Positions 9,099 through 19,882 of a stretch of DNA of 64,000 nucleotides are shown piece by piece. Origin of the DNA: Mammaliicoccus sp. Dog046 (lineage in GTDB: Bacteria > Bacillota > Bacilli > Staphylococcales > Staphylococcaceae); contig NZ_CP120131.1 of the NCBI RefSeq assembly GCF_034039665.1, positions 2,038,499 through 2,102,498 on the forward strand, written 5' to 3'. The notes below the pieces were generated by a model. That model was not told the DNA's origin. It did not search any database and saw only the letters and a list, made by a program, of their open reading frames with translations. The position numbers and the translations under genes were made by a program. The first letter of the stretch is position 1, and each line of letters opens with the position of its first letter.

Positions 9099-10547
9099 CT
9101 ATATGCTCACTATTGCATCTATCGCTTTATTCAAACGATATGACGTTATATTAAATGCTTCTTTGATTTCTTTTTTTGTAATTTTCTTATTAAGTACTTT
9201 CAAATAAATATAAACTGAAGCAGCTACATAGTGATCAACCTCTTCTAATGATTCGTCTTCAGCAATGAGCATTTCTGCATGTTCTATCCATGATACGAAT
9301 AGCTCTGTTCCATAGTGCTGAAAATCAGATCTATAAATCAATTTCATACCTCTATCAATAAAACCTAACTTATCGAGATGTAGATTTTGGAACGTATATG
9401 TTAAATACAATCTTTCATAATCCGGCATGTTTTCTAGTAAATCCCATACTTCATGAGACATGACAAGTTCACGATGCTTCATATGCCCTAATAAGAATAT
9501 GCCATATATGCGATATCTATAATCTTCATCTCTTAATAGCGGTAATATAAATCTATCTAATCTCCCTTTAAGTTCATCGATTTTCCAAGGTGGTAATTGA
9601 CTATGATATTGTACACTATCTTCAAATCTTTGCCAATGTCGTTTTGCCTCATCTTCATAACCTAAGTGATAATAATTATAACTCAAAGCATGATGTAACT
9701 GTGGCATTGACGCTTGTGCCTTTTTCAGAAGTGGTACGAGCAACTGATTTGAAGATACGTGCTTACCTAAATAACTCAATACAACACCTAATTTAAAAGA
9801 CTCTTCATCATTTATAGGATGTAGTTTACTCAATTGATTTAAATAATGTTTATATCTTTCTTCTTGTCCTGTATTAAACAGCAACAACGTCATATGACAT
9901 AGCGCATAAATATCAGATGAATTATGTTCTAATAACGTTTGTAATATCGCTTCCGCTTCTTCATATTGACCATTGTAAAGTAGCGACATCGCTTTTAAAT
10001 TCATAATATGTTTATCTTCTTGCATCGATAAGCGCTGATTTTCTATATATTCATTTGCATCTTGTAATCTACCTTTCGCAAATAAATATTGAAAAATATG
10101 TTGAATAACAAAACGTTCAGCTTCTTCTTCAACGACCGTTTGATCGTCATACTTCACTTCAAACATCTGAATCATTTCTTCAAAATAATCTTGATCCTCT
10201 TCTTCGGTTACATATCGCAACCCAAATAAAAATGCTTTATTCGGTTCATTCGTCTTTATATACATTTGACTTAAATAAAAATAATAATCAGTCGTATAAT
10301 GACCTTTCACAATTTGATCATACATCAATTCTTCTGCTTGAGTTGTATGATTAAGTTCTACTAGACATTCTGCATAAGGCGGTATAATAACGAAGTCATC
10401 TGGAGATAGCTCAAGTGCTTTCTTAAATAAAGACTCGGCATGTGCAAAATCTTGTTCTCTCATTTTTTTCATTGCTTTTTGATAATAAAAGTCTTTATCA
10501 AACTTTACGTGTATAATATTCGAGTTGTCTCCCAAAGGTTGCCTCAC
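9099..10547 (-). CDS. Tetratricopeptide-repeat protein, 482 aa
   Basis: Cytoplasmic protein made of TPR-like helical pairs: residues 21-90 (FAHAESLFKKALELSPDD and the next repeat) and about 185-330, with an alpha-helical C-terminus that ends in a winged-helix-like segment (ITKKEIKEAFNITSYRLNKAI). There is no signal peptide or enzyme motif. The start is a GTG whose first bases overlap the TGA of the acyltransferase gene (GTGA), so translation is coupled. A homologous TPR protein lies in this trxB-lgt neighbourhood in other staphylococci. The function is not known; a scaffold or assembly role is plausible for TPR proteins. Confidence 0.85.
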   Translation of the reverse strand: MRQPLGDNSNIIHVKFDKDFYYQKAMKKMREQDFAHAESLFKKALELSPDDFVIIPPYAECLVELNHTTQAEELMYDQIVKGHYTTDYYFYLSQMYIKTNEPNKAFLFGLRYVTEEEDQDYFEEMIQMFEVKYDDQTVVEEEAERFVIQHIFQYLFAKGRLQDANEYIENQRLSMQEDKHIMNLKAMSLLYNGQYEEAEAILQTLLEHNSSDIYALCHMTLLLFNTGQEERYKHYLNQLSKLHPINDEESFKLGVVLSYLGKHVSSNQLLVPLLKKAQASMPQLHHALSYNYYHLGYEDEAKRHWQRFEDSVQYHSQLPPWKIDELKGRLDRFILPLLRDEDYRYRIYGIFLLGHMKHRELVMSHEVWDLLENMPDYERLYLTYTFQNLHLDKLGFIDRGMKLIYRSDFQHYGTELFVSWIEHAEMLIAEDESLEEVDHYVAASVYIYLKVLNKKITKKEIKEAFNITSYRLNKAIDAIVSI

Positions 10548-11026
10548 CGCCTCGTTTTAAGTTGCATAGGATTACCAAATGCCATCATGTTTGCTGGAAC
10601 ATCCTTGGTCACAATCGTGCCACTTGCAATCACAGCTTGGTCACCGATTTCAACACCTGCTAGAATTGTAGCATTAGCACCTACTAAGACATTGTTACCA
10701 ATCTTTACATGTCCTACTCTATATTCTTCCACTAAGTATTCATGACACAATATCGTTGCATTGTATCCTATGATACAGTTTTGTCCAATCGATATCATTT
10801 CAGGAAACATGATATCAGGTGTCGCTTTAAATGCAAAAGCTGTCTTCGGTCCGATCTTCATGTTTAAAGCTTTTCTATATAGAAAATGTTTCCATTTCAC
10901 ATTTGGTAAATACCTACTAATTTCAATGATAATAACATTTTTAAACACTTTTATGAAATGTACTGTTTCATACATTTTCCATAAAGGATTTGATCCCGTA
11001 ATTTTTTTCGTTTTCAATGCGCGCAC
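10544..11026 (-). CDS. Left-handed beta-helix acyltransferase (YvoF-like)
   Basis: The 160-aa O-acetyltransferase-type protein has hexapeptide repeats running from about residue 72 to 145 (IGQNCIIGYNATI, VKIGNNVLVGANATILAGVEIGD). A catalytic-type His lies in LCHEYLVEEYRVGHVKIG. The start is GTG at 11026. It belongs to the hprK-lgt-acyltransferase-TPR string, matching the Bacillus hprK-lgt-yvoD-ppaX-yvoF order. The acceptor is unknown; cell-envelope or sugar substrates are typical of the family. Confidence 0.87.
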   Translation of the reverse strand: MRALKTKKITGSNPLWKMYETVHFIKVFKNVIIIEISRYLPNVKWKHFLYRKALNMKIGPKTAFAFKATPDIMFPEMISIGQNCIIGYNATILCHEYLVEEYRVGHVKIGNNVLVGANATILAGVEIGDQAVIASGTIVTKDVPANMMAFGNPMQLKTRR

Positions 11027-11046
11027 TCAAAACACTTCTTTCAAAT

Positions 11047-11865
11047 TTAGTTATGATAATAACCTTTAACATCTCTGAATTTACTTGGATTATAGCGTAT
11101 TCTTCTATAAATAATACATAGGATAGATACCACAATAATCACAATTGAGATAACTTGTGCAATTCTTAAAAATTCAGTCAGCATGAGACTATCTGTTCTC
11201 AATCCTTCAATAAAGAAGCGGCCGATAGAATAATAAATTAAATATGCAAAGAACGTTTCACCAATTTTTAAGTGAGGTCGAATGAGCATTAATATTATAA
11301 AACCAACGACATTCCATAATGATTCATATAAGAATGTTGGATGATAATAAATACCATCAATTTGCATTTGGTTGATGATAAATTCTGGTATATGTAAATT
11401 CTCTAAGAAGATACGTGATACAGGTCCACCGTGTGCTTCTTGATTCATAAAGTTTCCCCATCTTCCAATCGCTTGTGCCAAAATAATACTTGGCGCAACA
11501 ATATCTACTATTTGGAAGAACGATAAACCTTTCATTCTACATAATATAAACCCAGTTAAAAATGCACCAATTAAGCCGCCATGTATCGCAATACCACCAT
11601 TCATTATTAACGGTATCTCTGCTAAATGTTGACTATAATATTGCCACTCAAATGCAACATAATAAATACGCGCACAAATAATGGCCATAACAACACACCA
11701 AATGATCAAATCAATTAATGTTTCTTCCCTAATGCCTACCTTCTTCGCTGTTCGTTGTGCAATGAGATAGCCTATTAAGATACCTGAAGCGATTATAATT
11801 CCATACCATCTGATTGATAATGGCCCTAATTGTATCGCAACGGGATCGATAGCTAGTAAATCCAT
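11047..11865 (-). CDS. lgt: Prolipoprotein diacylglyceryl transferase
   Basis: Integral membrane enzyme that moves a diacylglyceryl group from phosphatidylglycerol to the lipobox Cys of prelipoproteins, the first step of lipoprotein maturation. The 272-aa protein has about seven membrane helices, the Lgt signature [14 protein letters not shown] near residues 134-147 and the conserved HGGLIGAFL segment near 95-103. Its ATG overlaps the hprK stop (TAATG). Substrates visible in this window include SstD, the YkyA-like and YtkA-like lipoproteins and cytochrome c551. Confidence 0.98.
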   Translation of the reverse strand: MDLLAIDPVAIQLGPLSIRWYGIIIASGILIGYLIAQRTAKKVGIREETLIDLIIWCVVMAIICARIYYVAFEWQYYSQHLAEIPLIMNGGIAIHGGLIGAFLTGFILCRMKGLSFFQIVDIVAPSIILAQAIGRWGNFMNQEAHGGPVSRIFLENLHIPEFIINQMQIDGIYYHPTFLYESLWNVVGFIILMLIRPHLKIGETFFAYLIYYSIGRFFIEGLRTDSLMLTEFLRIAQVISIVIIVVSILCIIYRRIRYNPSKFRDVKGYYHN

Positions 11866-12806
11866 TAATCATTCTCCTTACGTGCATTTTTCAATATTTC
11901 TGCATTAAGACGATTATTAAATTCTTCTGCAGTATTGATACCCATATTATTTAAACGATAGTTCATCGCTGCGACTTCAATAATAACAGCTAAGTTTCGT
12001 CCAGGTCGAACTGGAATGGTTTTTTTAGTTATTTTAGAATCTAAAATATTTAATGTTTCTTCATTCAATCCAACTCTGTCATAAATCTTTTCTTTATTCC
12101 AAGTCTCTAAATTAATATTTAATTTAATACGTTTTTCCATTAAGATTGAACCTGCACCAAACAATGTCATCACATTGATAATGCCTAATCCTCTTATTTC
12201 TAATAAATGTTCAATAATCTTTGGTGCTTTCCCGATTAACTCATTCTTATTAATTTCCTTAATTTCAACATTATCATCGGCTACGAGTCTATGTCCGCGC
12301 TTAACAAGTTCTAACGCTGTTTCACTTTTACCGACACCGCTATCGCCCGTTATTAAGACACCTACACCGTAGACATCGACAAGCACTCCATGTAGTGAAG
12401 TTTCAGGCGCCAATTCTCTTTCTAAATAACCAGTAACTTGTCCCATCAGTTTTGTTGTAGAAGCATCTGTTCTCAATAGTGGCGTATTATCTTTATCGCA
12501 ACTGTCGATTAATTCTTGAGGTGCTTCTAAACCTCTTGTAATGATGATAGCAGGCGTTTCAGGTCTACATAATTTCGACATGCGCCCTTCTTTATCTTCA
12601 TCAGGCAACAAATTATAAAATGATAACTCTGTTGTACCTAATACTTGAATTCTATCTGAAGAATAATGAGAAAAATATCCCGCCATTTCTAAACCAGGAC
12701 GTGATAAATCTGTTTCTGTAATTTTACGATGCAATCCAGACTTACCAGCAATTACTTCCATATTAAATTGCTCAATTAATTTACTACTTGATATCATAGG
12801 GTTCAC
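11865..12806 (-). CDS. hprK: HPr kinase/phosphorylase
   Basis: Bifunctional sensor enzyme that phosphorylates Ser46 of HPr (and reverses it), which drives CcpA-dependent catabolite control. The 313-aa protein has its Walker A loop GDSGVGKS at residues 155-162 and the family signature ([17 protein letters not shown]) near residues 203-219. The C-terminal regulatory region [19 protein letters not shown] is intact. It is translationally coupled to lgt. Catabolite control is relevant to the cre-like site near dtpT at 54.2 kb. Confidence 0.98.
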   Translation of the reverse strand: MNPMISSSKLIEQFNMEVIAGKSGLHRKITETDLSRPGLEMAGYFSHYSSDRIQVLGTTELSFYNLLPDEDKEGRMSKLCRPETPAIIITRGLEAPQELIDSCDKDNTPLLRTDASTTKLMGQVTGYLERELAPETSLHGVLVDVYGVGVLITGDSGVGKSETALELVKRGHRLVADDNVEIKEINKNELIGKAPKIIEHLLEIRGLGIINVMTLFGAGSILMEKRIKLNINLETWNKEKIYDRVGLNEETLNILDSKITKKTIPVRPGRNLAVIIEVAAMNYRLNNMGINTAEEFNNRLNAEILKNARKEND

Positions 12807-12889
12807 CTCTAGATTAATATATGTTAATTCTAATGAACTTTAAGCATAACTGCAATCATTATAGATAGTACGAACATATCTTTTATAGC

Positions 12890-12924
12890 AAAAGAAAAAC
12901 CTGGACACAATTGCCCAGGCTACT
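12890..12924 (-). terminator. Probable terminator between the uvrA-side genes and hprK
   Basis: The minus strand carries CCTGG, a 10-base loop, CCAGG and then TTTTTCTTTT. The stem is short, so efficiency is uncertain, but it lies directly after the 108-aa gene that follows uvrA and separates it from hprK. Confidence 0.55.
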
Positions 12925-12955
12925 TTATGATATTTCGTCATTTAATTCTAAACAA

Positions 12956-13282
12956 TTAAATATCCTTATCTTGGTTATTATTTTTATTGAAAGAGCGAAT
13001 AATATTTCTTAATGACTCATCCAATTGTTGAATCGGATCATTTTCAGTATTCTTTCTTTCATTATATTGCTTTTCAAATTCAGTCTTACCATTCTTAGCA
13101 GTTGTCTTAACTTTAGTTAATAAGTCATTAAACATTGCTTCTACATTTTCTCTAGACTGACTTGAAGAACATTTACCACTTTGTTCATTATTAGAAGTAG
13201 CATCAAGTAATTTCACTGCTTCATCTACTGTAATTTGTCCATTTTCAATCAGTTCTAAAATTTTTAATTGTACTTCGTTCAT
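12956..13282 (-). CDS. SHOCT-like domain protein, 108 aa
   Basis: The N-terminal 30-residue helical hairpin (VQLKILELIENGQITVDEA, ending in KLLD) matches the SHOCT-like N-terminus of YvlB-type proteins: a short two-helix oligomerisation module. The rest is highly polar and low in complexity (Asn, Lys, Gln, Glu), ending in KNNNQDKDI. The ATG at 13280-13282 follows GGGAGGG; an upstream in-frame extension has no ribosome site of its own. It sits 16 bp after uvrA on the same strand and is probably cotranscribed. The function is unknown. Confidence 0.75.
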   Translation of the reverse strand: MNEVQLKILELIENGQITVDEAVKLLDATSNNEQSGKCSSSQSRENVEAMFNDLLTKVKTTAKNGKTEFEKQYNERKNTENDPIQQLDESLRNIIRSFNKNNNQDKDI

Positions 13283-13298
13283 AACGTTCCCTCCCGGA

Positions 13299-16133
13299 TT
13301 ATGTCCGATCTCTTTCAAGTATCGGTTTTAAATATCTTCCTGTATAAGACGCTTCAACTTCTACTATATCTTCAGGTGTTCCAGTTGCGATGATTTCTCC
13401 ACCACCATCTCCACCTTCAGGACCTAAATCGATAATATAGTCTGCAGTTTTAATCACATCTAAATTGTGTTCTATTATTATAACGGAATCGCCATTCTCA
13501 ACAAGTCTATTTAATACACTTAATAAACGTTTAATGTCATCTACATGTAAACCAGTTGTCGGTTCATCCAGTATATACAACGACTTTCCATTAGATCGTC
13601 TATGAAGCTCAGAAGCAAGTTTGACACGTTGTGCTTCTCCACCTGATAACGTTGTTGCTGGTTGACCTAATTTCACGTAACCAAGACCAACATCTACGAT
13701 TGTTTTTAATTTTCTATTTATCTTAGGTAAACTTTCAAAAAAGTGATAAGCATCTTCTACAGTCATTTCTAGTACATCAGAGATACTTTTACCTTTATAA
13801 GTAACTTCTAATGTTTCTCTATTATACCTTTTTCCATCACAAACTTCACATGGTACGTATACGTCTGGTAAGAAATGCATCTCAATTTTGATAATACCGT
13901 CGCCTTTACACGCTTCACAACGGCCACCTTTTACATTAAAACTAAATCGCCCTTTTTGGTAACCACGAACTTTCGCTTCATTAGTTTGACTAAACACATC
14001 ACGAATATCATCAAACACACCTGTGTATGTTGCTGGATTAGAACGTGGCGTACGTCCAATTGGTGATTGGTCGATGTCTATAATTTTTTCTATTTCATTA
14101 ACGCCCTTAATCGATTTATGCTCTCCAGGTTTCGTCTTCGTATTATAAAGTTGCTTTTGCAATCCTTTATATAACACTTCATTGACTAATGAACTCTTTC
14201 CTGATCCAGACACACCTGTCACACACGTCATCACTGATAAAGGAAAATCTACATCGATATTTTTTAAATTATTGCTCGTTGCACCTTTAACAGAAATTTT
14301 ACGTTTTGTTATTTTTCTACGTTTCGATGGGACAAATACTTTTTCTTTACCACTTAAATATTGTCCGGTCAGTGAATTTTCATTTTCCATGACTTCTTCT
14401 GGCGTACCAATCGCGACAACTTCACCACCATGGACACCTGCTTTCGGACCGATATCAACTAAATAATCCGCAGCTTTCATTGTATCTTCATCATGTTCAA
14501 CGACGATTAAAGTGTTACCCATATCACGCATTGATTTTAAAGTGTCAATTAAACGATCATTATCTCTTTGATGCAAGCCTATTGATGGTTCATCTAACAC
14601 ATACAACACACCAGATAATCTTGAACCAATTTGCGTAGCTAATCGAATACGTTGTGCCTCTCCACCTGATAAAGTCCCAGATGCACGATTTAATGTTAAA
14701 TATTCTAAACCAACATTATTCAAGAATGACAATCTTTCATGTATTTCTTTCAATATCAATTTAGATATTTCACGTTCTCGATCATCTAAATTCAAATGTT
14801 CAAAATGGTTAATCGCATTGTAAATGGAATATCTTACAACTTCACCGATATGTTGACCATCGATTTTTACTGATAGAACTTTCTCATTCAAACGGTAACC
14901 ATCACAAGTTTCACAAGTCTTCTCAACCATATACTTCTGCATCACTTCACGTACATACTCTGAAGGTGATTCATGGTAACGTCGTTCAATATTATTCAAT
15001 ACACCTTCGAACGGCATTTTTCTTGAACGTGTAGTCTTAACGCCATAATCTTGATTGAATTCAAATTCAATTTCGTCGTCATGACCTCGCAACACGATAT
15101 TTTTTTCTTTCTTAGTTAGTTTATTAAATGGTTTATCCATATCAATATTAAAATGTTCACACGCTTGTTTTAGTAATGTTGGATAGTAATTTGAACTAAT
15201 TGGCTGCCATGGTAATATCGCGCCATCATTTAAACATAATGTTTTATCTGGTACGACTAAATCAGCATCAACTGTTAATTTACTTCCTAATCCATCACAT
15301 GAAGGACATGCTCCGAATGGATTATTAAATGAAAACATTCTCGGTTCTAATTGGTCCACTGAGAAACCACATAATGGACACGCATGATGTTCTGAGAATT
15401 TTATTTCATCACCATCAATAATATCAGCAATCGCATTACCTTCAGCTAACTCTAATGCAGTTTCTAAAGAATCTGCAAGTCTTGCTTCAATTCCAGGTTT
15501 AATGACTAATCTATCGATAACAACATCTATAGAATGATTTTGATTCTTGCTTAATTCCGGCACATCATCGACATCGACGATATCTCCATCAACTTTCAAT
15601 CTTGCGTAACCCTTTTTAGCAATATCTTCAATCAGTTTCTTATGCGTTCCTTTACGACCTGAAACGATTGGAGATAATATTTGAATCTTAGTACGTTCTT
15701 CTAATGTCATTACTTGGTCTACCATTTGTTGAACAGTTTGAGATTTAATTTCAATCCCGTGGTTTGGACATATTGGTCTACCTACACGTGCATATAATAA
15801 ACGTAAGTAATCATAAATCTCTGTTACAGTTGCGACTGTCGATCTTGGATTTTTACTCGTCGTTTTCTGATCAATTGAAATTGCTGGAGATAATCCTTCA
15901 ATTAAATCTACATCCGGCTTATCCATTTGACCTAAAAATTGTCTTGCATATGCACTTAAAGATTCAACATATCGGCGTTGACCTTCAGCATAAATAGTAT
16001 CAAATGCTAGTGAAGACTTCCCTGACCCTGAGAGGCCTGTCATCACTACCAGTTTATCTTTCGGTATTTCTATATCTACGTCTTTTAAATTATGTGCTCT
16101 TGCACCTTTAACGATGATGGATTTATTTTTCAT
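13299..16133 (-). CDS. uvrA: Excinuclease ABC subunit A
   Basis: ATPase that, with UvrB, scans DNA for bulky lesions in nucleotide excision repair. The 944-aa protein has two ABC ATPase modules. The first Walker A (GLSGSGKSS) is at about residues 33-41 with its LSGGEAQR signature near 490; the second Walker A (GVSGSGKSS) is near 641, with a second LSGGEAQR near 830. Zinc-finger cysteines are present (CPLCGF and [14 protein letters not shown]). The ATG at 16131-16133 is preferred to a GTG three codons upstream because AAAGG sits exactly where the GTG begins. It lies five bases behind uvrB, in the SOS-controlled uvrBA operon. Confidence 0.98.
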   Translation of the reverse strand: MKNKSIIVKGARAHNLKDVDIEIPKDKLVVMTGLSGSGKSSLAFDTIYAEGQRRYVESLSAYARQFLGQMDKPDVDLIEGLSPAISIDQKTTSKNPRSTVATVTEIYDYLRLLYARVGRPICPNHGIEIKSQTVQQMVDQVMTLEERTKIQILSPIVSGRKGTHKKLIEDIAKKGYARLKVDGDIVDVDDVPELSKNQNHSIDVVIDRLVIKPGIEARLADSLETALELAEGNAIADIIDGDEIKFSEHHACPLCGFSVDQLEPRMFSFNNPFGACPSCDGLGSKLTVDADLVVPDKTLCLNDGAILPWQPISSNYYPTLLKQACEHFNIDMDKPFNKLTKKEKNIVLRGHDDEIEFEFNQDYGVKTTRSRKMPFEGVLNNIERRYHESPSEYVREVMQKYMVEKTCETCDGYRLNEKVLSVKIDGQHIGEVVRYSIYNAINHFEHLNLDDREREISKLILKEIHERLSFLNNVGLEYLTLNRASGTLSGGEAQRIRLATQIGSRLSGVLYVLDEPSIGLHQRDNDRLIDTLKSMRDMGNTLIVVEHDEDTMKAADYLVDIGPKAGVHGGEVVAIGTPEEVMENENSLTGQYLSGKEKVFVPSKRRKITKRKISVKGATSNNLKNIDVDFPLSVMTCVTGVSGSGKSSLVNEVLYKGLQKQLYNTKTKPGEHKSIKGVNEIEKIIDIDQSPIGRTPRSNPATYTGVFDDIRDVFSQTNEAKVRGYQKGRFSFNVKGGRCEACKGDGIIKIEMHFLPDVYVPCEVCDGKRYNRETLEVTYKGKSISDVLEMTVEDAYHFFESLPKINRKLKTIVDVGLGYVKLGQPATTLSGGEAQRVKLASELHRRSNGKSLYILDEPTTGLHVDDIKRLLSVLNRLVENGDSVIIIEHNLDVIKTADYIIDLGPEGGDGGGEIIATGTPEDIVEVEASYTGRYLKPILERDRT

Positions 16134-16138
16134 CTCAG

Positions 16139-18121
16139 TCACCTTTCTGCTTTTAATTCAAACAATATATCTCTTAGTTCAGATGCACGTTCAAAGTCTA
16201 ATGCTTTAGCGGCATCTTTCATTTCTTCTTCTATGCGCTGAATTGTTTTTTCACGTTCTTGTTTTGTAAGTTTCTTAGGTGCTTTTTTCTTATCTTTTTC
16301 ATTTGTTTCATTCGTTTCAACAGTTGCTGAAATGACATCTCTAATTTTCTTATTAATTGTTTGAGGTGTAATATTATGTTCTTTGTTATAAGCTTCTTGC
16401 GTTTCACGTCTTCTACTTGTTTCATCTAAAGCTGTTCTCATAGAATCAGTAATCTTATCCGCATACATAATAACTTTACCTTTGTCATTACGTGCAGCAC
16501 GACCTATCGTTTGAATTAATGAACGTTCAGAACGTAAAAAGCCTTCTTTATCTGCATCTAAAATGGTCACAAGAGACACTTCTGGAATATCTAGCCCTTC
16601 TCTTAACAAGTTAATGCCGACTAGTACATCATATACACCCATTCTTAAATCTCTTATAATTTCAATACGTTCAAGCGTTTTAATTTCTGAATGTAGATAG
16701 TTAACTTTAACCCCTGCTTCTTTCAAATAAGTTGTTAAATCTTCACTCATTTTTTTAGTTAAAGTTGTTATTAAAACACGTTCATTTTTATCCACGCGCT
16801 CATTGATTTCAGACAGTAAATCATCAATTTGATTCTCACTTGGTCTTACTTCAATAACCGGATCTAATAATCCAGTTGGACGAATAATTTGTTCAACCAT
16901 TTCATCCGTGTGTTCAATCTCGTATGGTCCTGGCGTTGCAGATACATATACGAGTTGTTTCGTCTTCTGATCGAATTCTTCAAATTTAAGAGGTCTATTA
17001 TCTAGTGCACTTGGCAGTCTAAATCCATGTTCAACAAGTACATTTTTTCTTGCTTGGTCACCGTTATACATACCTCTAATTTGAGGTATAGTCACATGAG
17101 ACTCATCAATCATAACCATCCAATCGTCACCAAAATAATCTAATAATGTATATGGCGTTGACCCTTTTGGACGTAATGTTAAATGAACAGAATAGTTCTC
17201 AATACCAGAACAGAATCCCATTTCTCTCATCATTTCTAAATCATAATTCGTTCTCTGTTCTAATCTTTGTGCTTCTAATAATTTATTGTCTTTTCTTAAT
17301 GAAGTTAAACGTTCTTCAAGTTCTTTCTCAATACGCTGGATTGCTTCTTTCATTTTCTCTTCACGTGTAACGAAGTGAGATGCTGGATAGAATAAGAAAT
17401 GCTCTCGCTCAGCCATAACTTCACCCGTCAGATAATTCACTTCTCTAATACGATCTATTTCATCGCCGAAAAATTCAACTCTGACACACAACTCATCTCT
17501 TGATGCCGGAAATATTTCTACAACATCTCCTCTAACTCTAAAAGTACCACGTCTAAAATCAATATCATTTCTAGAATATTGGTTATCTACAAGTTTTCGT
17601 AACAGTTCATTACGTTCCATTTCCATCCCAACACGTGTACTGACAACTAAATCTTTATATTCTTCCGGATTACCTAAACCATATATACAACTCACGCTTG
17701 CAATAACAATGACATCATCACGTTCAAATAATGCGCTTGTTGCTGAGTGTCGTAATTTATCAATTTCATCATTGATAGAGGCATCTTTTTCAATAAATGT
17801 ATCTGTTTGTGGTACGTATGCCTCTGGTTGGTAATAATCATAATAACTCACGAAATATTCAACTCTATTTTCTGGAAAAAATTCTTTAAATTCACTATAG
17901 AGTTGGCCAGCTAAGGTCTTATTATGCGCTATGATTAAGGTAGGTTTTCCAACTTCTTTAATCACATTACTCATCGTGAATGTCTTACCCGTTCCGGTCG
18001 CACCTAATAATGTTTGATGTCTCTTGCCGTCTTTAATCCCTTTAACAAGAGATTTTATTGCTTCCGGTTGATCCCCTTGTGGTGAATAATCTGAATGTAT
18101 CTTAAAAGGAAAATGCTGCAT
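16139..18121 (-). CDS. uvrB: Excinuclease ABC subunit B
   Basis: Damage-verification helicase of nucleotide excision repair. The 660-aa protein has Walker A GATGTGKT near residue 38, the beta-hairpin region ([14 protein letters not shown]) near 90, the DEAD-like VMIDESHVT near 335, and a C-terminal UVR domain ([19 protein letters not shown]) that docks UvrA/UvrC. The ATG at 18119-18121 has AGGAGG in place; the open frame extends 53 codons upstream but across the promoter and SOS box. It is first gene of uvrBA. Confidence 0.98.
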   Translation of the reverse strand: MQHFPFKIHSDYSPQGDQPEAIKSLVKGIKDGKRHQTLLGATGTGKTFTMSNVIKEVGKPTLIIAHNKTLAGQLYSEFKEFFPENRVEYFVSYYDYYQPEAYVPQTDTFIEKDASINDEIDKLRHSATSALFERDDVIVIASVSCIYGLGNPEEYKDLVVSTRVGMEMERNELLRKLVDNQYSRNDIDFRRGTFRVRGDVVEIFPASRDELCVRVEFFGDEIDRIREVNYLTGEVMAEREHFLFYPASHFVTREEKMKEAIQRIEKELEERLTSLRKDNKLLEAQRLEQRTNYDLEMMREMGFCSGIENYSVHLTLRPKGSTPYTLLDYFGDDWMVMIDESHVTIPQIRGMYNGDQARKNVLVEHGFRLPSALDNRPLKFEEFDQKTKQLVYVSATPGPYEIEHTDEMVEQIIRPTGLLDPVIEVRPSENQIDDLLSEINERVDKNERVLITTLTKKMSEDLTTYLKEAGVKVNYLHSEIKTLERIEIIRDLRMGVYDVLVGINLLREGLDIPEVSLVTILDADKEGFLRSERSLIQTIGRAARNDKGKVIMYADKITDSMRTALDETSRRRETQEAYNKEHNITPQTINKKIRDVISATVETNETNEKDKKKAPKKLTKQEREKTIQRIEEEMKDAAKALDFERASELRDILFELKAER

Positions 18122-18182
18122 AATAACCTCCTTAATTTCTCTTATATATACATGTATTTTATCAAAAAATGGCAAAAAAAAG

Positions 18183-18195
18183 CAAACGTTTGTTC
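18183..18195 (-). promoter_or_regulatory. LexA (SOS) box upstream of uvrB
   Basis: The minus strand reads GAACAAACGTTTG, close to the Gram-positive LexA consensus CGAAC-N4-GTTCG, with one changed base in the right half. It lies about 60 bases upstream of the uvrB start, the usual place for SOS control of uvrBA. Confidence 0.75.
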
Positions 18196-18211
18196 TCATT
18201 ATGTTTACAAA

Positions 18212-18253
18212 TATAAAAAAGGGTTGAGACATTTCATTATGTCCCAACCTCTT
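18212..18253 (-). terminator. Terminator between csbA and uvrB
   Basis: On the minus strand GGTTGGGACAT, a six-base loop, ATGTCTCAACC and TTTTTTAT. It is a member of the recurring GACAT hairpin family and ends the resA-HD-csbA transcript before the uvrB promoter. Confidence 0.85.
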
Positions 18254-18302
18254 TACTGACGCATGTCGATTATAAACCATTCTTATGTATGTAAATCAAT
18301 AC

Positions 18303-18533
18303 TTATCTTGATTCGATTTTGTCCATTTTTAGTATATCTACAATATAGAAGCCAACAACTAAACTAATGACATCTAATAGAATGATCAGTTCATTATGAA
18401 AGAAACCTTTGTATACAGAAACACCAATAACAATACTAGAAACGAGTAATCCAATCCACTTGTTTTGAGCAATTTGTGTAAAAATGATAACCATTAAACA
18501 AGGTAGGAACAATGCAAGAATTGGCCATATCAT
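18303..18533 (-). CDS. csbA: CsbA-family small membrane protein
   Basis: The 76-aa protein has three hydrophobic stretches (about residues 2-20, 27-42 and 48-66) and a charged C-terminus (KMDKIESR). It is like CsbA, a small membrane protein of the sigma-B stress regulon in Bacillus that also sits next to uvrB. Its molecular function is unknown. It starts eight bases after the HD gene stop, so it is in the same transcript. No sigma-B promoter was identified here. Confidence 0.85.
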   Translation of the reverse strand: MIWPILALFLPCLMVIIFTQIAQNKWIGLLVSSIVIGVSVYKGFFHNELIILLDVISLVVGFYIVDILKMDKIESR

Positions 18534-18541
18534 TCAACTCA

Positions 18542-19192
18542 CTAACTCCTTTTCGATTCACGTTTCTCAAGTATCGACACTGTTGTTTCTCTTAATTCCG
18601 AACGTGGAATAAATTTCTCTTGTAGCATTTCAGGAATAATATGTTGTATAAAATCCTGTACTGATGCTAAGTGATCGAATTGCATAATTGTTTCTAAAGA
18701 ACTTTCATAAATTTCAAAGAATAGTGGTTCTGGATTACGTTTTTGAATTTCTCCAAATGATTCATATAACAAGTCAATTTTATCAGCGACGCTTAAAATT
18801 TGTCCCTCGATACTATCGTCTTTACCTTCTTGTAATCTATGTCTATAAATTTCTTGATATTCTTCAGGAAATTCTTCTGTTATAAATTTATCAATCATCT
18901 CTTCTTCTACTTGAGAGAATAATTTTTTTATTTCATAAGATGCATATTTTACAGGCGTCTTGATATCGCCAGTAAATATTTCCGGATAGTCATGATTTAA
19001 TGCTTTTTCATATACCAATTTCCAATCAATCGCTTGACCATTTTGTTCTTCAACTGTTGCTAAGTATTGCGCAATTTTAGTTACTTTGAACGAATGTGCC
19101 GCCACGTTATGATCTTGATATTTAAATTTCCCAGGACATCTTACAAGTTTCTCTAAATCTGATAAACTCTTAAAATATTGGTGTACGCCCAT
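18542..19192 (-). CDS. HD-domain hydrolase, YfbR-like nucleotidase family
   Basis: The 216-aa cytoplasmic protein has an HD-domain metal site: His32 in NVAAHSFKV and the HD pair in KALNHDYPEIFTGDI near residues 67-76, with a further Asp in SVADKIDLLYE near 136. This pattern matches the YfbR-type 5'-deoxynucleotidase branch of HD proteins, which dephosphorylates nucleoside monophosphates. The substrate is inferred from the family only. The ATG overlaps the resA-like stop (TAATG), showing coupling. Confidence 0.8.
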   Translation of the reverse strand: MGVHQYFKSLSDLEKLVRCPGKFKYQDHNVAAHSFKVTKIAQYLATVEEQNGQAIDWKLVYEKALNHDYPEIFTGDIKTPVKYASYEIKKLFSQVEEEMIDKFITEEFPEEYQEIYRHRLQEGKDDSIEGQILSVADKIDLLYESFGEIQKRNPEPLFFEIYESSLETIMQFDHLASVQDFIQHIIPEMLQEKFIPRSELRETTVSILEKRESKRS

Positions 19193-19767
19193 TATTTCTC
19201 CTCCTTTACTTGTGTAACAATGTTAGTTAATGTCTTTTCAGTTAGTTCTCCTAAATACACTTTTTTAATCTTACCGTTCTTATCCACAAATAATGTCGTT
19301 GGAATATTATATGCTTTAAATTTTTTCAAAAAATCATCTTCAGCTACATAAACATCATAGTTCACTTTTGAATTTTTAATCAATTGTTCAGCAGGTTTAT
19401 GTTTATCCTTTACATTCAAGCCTATTAATTCGACACCATTTTCTTTATTTTTTGCGTATTTTACAAGTTCAGGCATTTCTCTTTTACATGGATCACACCA
19501 TGATGCGAATAAATTAATCACAGTGATTTCATTCTTAGAAGTGACCTCTTTTAAGTTTACAGTGTTTTGTTTCGAAAATACTTTTACAGTTTCATCATTC
19601 ACGTTTAATCCTGTGGCAGGATGACTATTTTGAGCAGTTTGTTTTCCTTGTTGTGCTTTAAATTGATCTTGTGTTTGTACTTGGTTAATACCAATTACTT
19701 TATAAACACTTACTCCTATAATACTTACTAAAATTAATACTATTATGATTTTTAACCATTTTTTCAT
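19192..19767 (-). CDS. Membrane-anchored thiol-disulfide oxidoreductase (ResA/TlpA-like)
   Basis: The 191-aa protein has one N-terminal membrane helix (about residues 5-24) and an extracytoplasmic thioredoxin fold with Cys91-Cys94 in the ASWCDPCKRE motif, plus the cis-Pro YNIPTTLFVD segment near residue 155. It resembles ResA and related reductases that keep cytochrome c haem-binding cysteines or other exported thiols reduced. Cytochrome c551 at 21.1 kb is a plausible client in the neighbourhood, by inference. It starts the three-gene run resA-like, HD, csbA. Confidence 0.85.
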   Translation of the reverse strand: MKKWLKIIIVLILVSIIGVSVYKVIGINQVQTQDQFKAQQGKQTAQNSHPATGLNVNDETVKVFSKQNTVNLKEVTSKNEITVINLFASWCDPCKREMPELVKYAKNKENGVELIGLNVKDKHKPAEQLIKNSKVNYDVYVAEDDFLKKFKAYNIPTTLFVDKNGKIKKVYLGELTEKTLTNIVTQVKEEK

Positions 19768-19817
19768 GTTTTCAAACCTCTATACACCCATTTACGTATA
19801 TTATATCAACTATCAAA

Positions 19818-19870
19818 ATAAAAAAAAGCAAATAGTCTAAATTCTTAATAGAATTAGCTACTTGCTTTCA
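19818..19870 (-). terminator. Terminator of the LysM-CHAP gene
   Basis: On the minus strand AGCAAGTAG pairs with CTATTTGCT through an internal CTAATTCT/AGAATTTAG stem, followed directly by a run of eight T. It is placed 15 bases after the stop. Confidence 0.85.
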
Positions 19871-19882
19871 AATTGATACTTT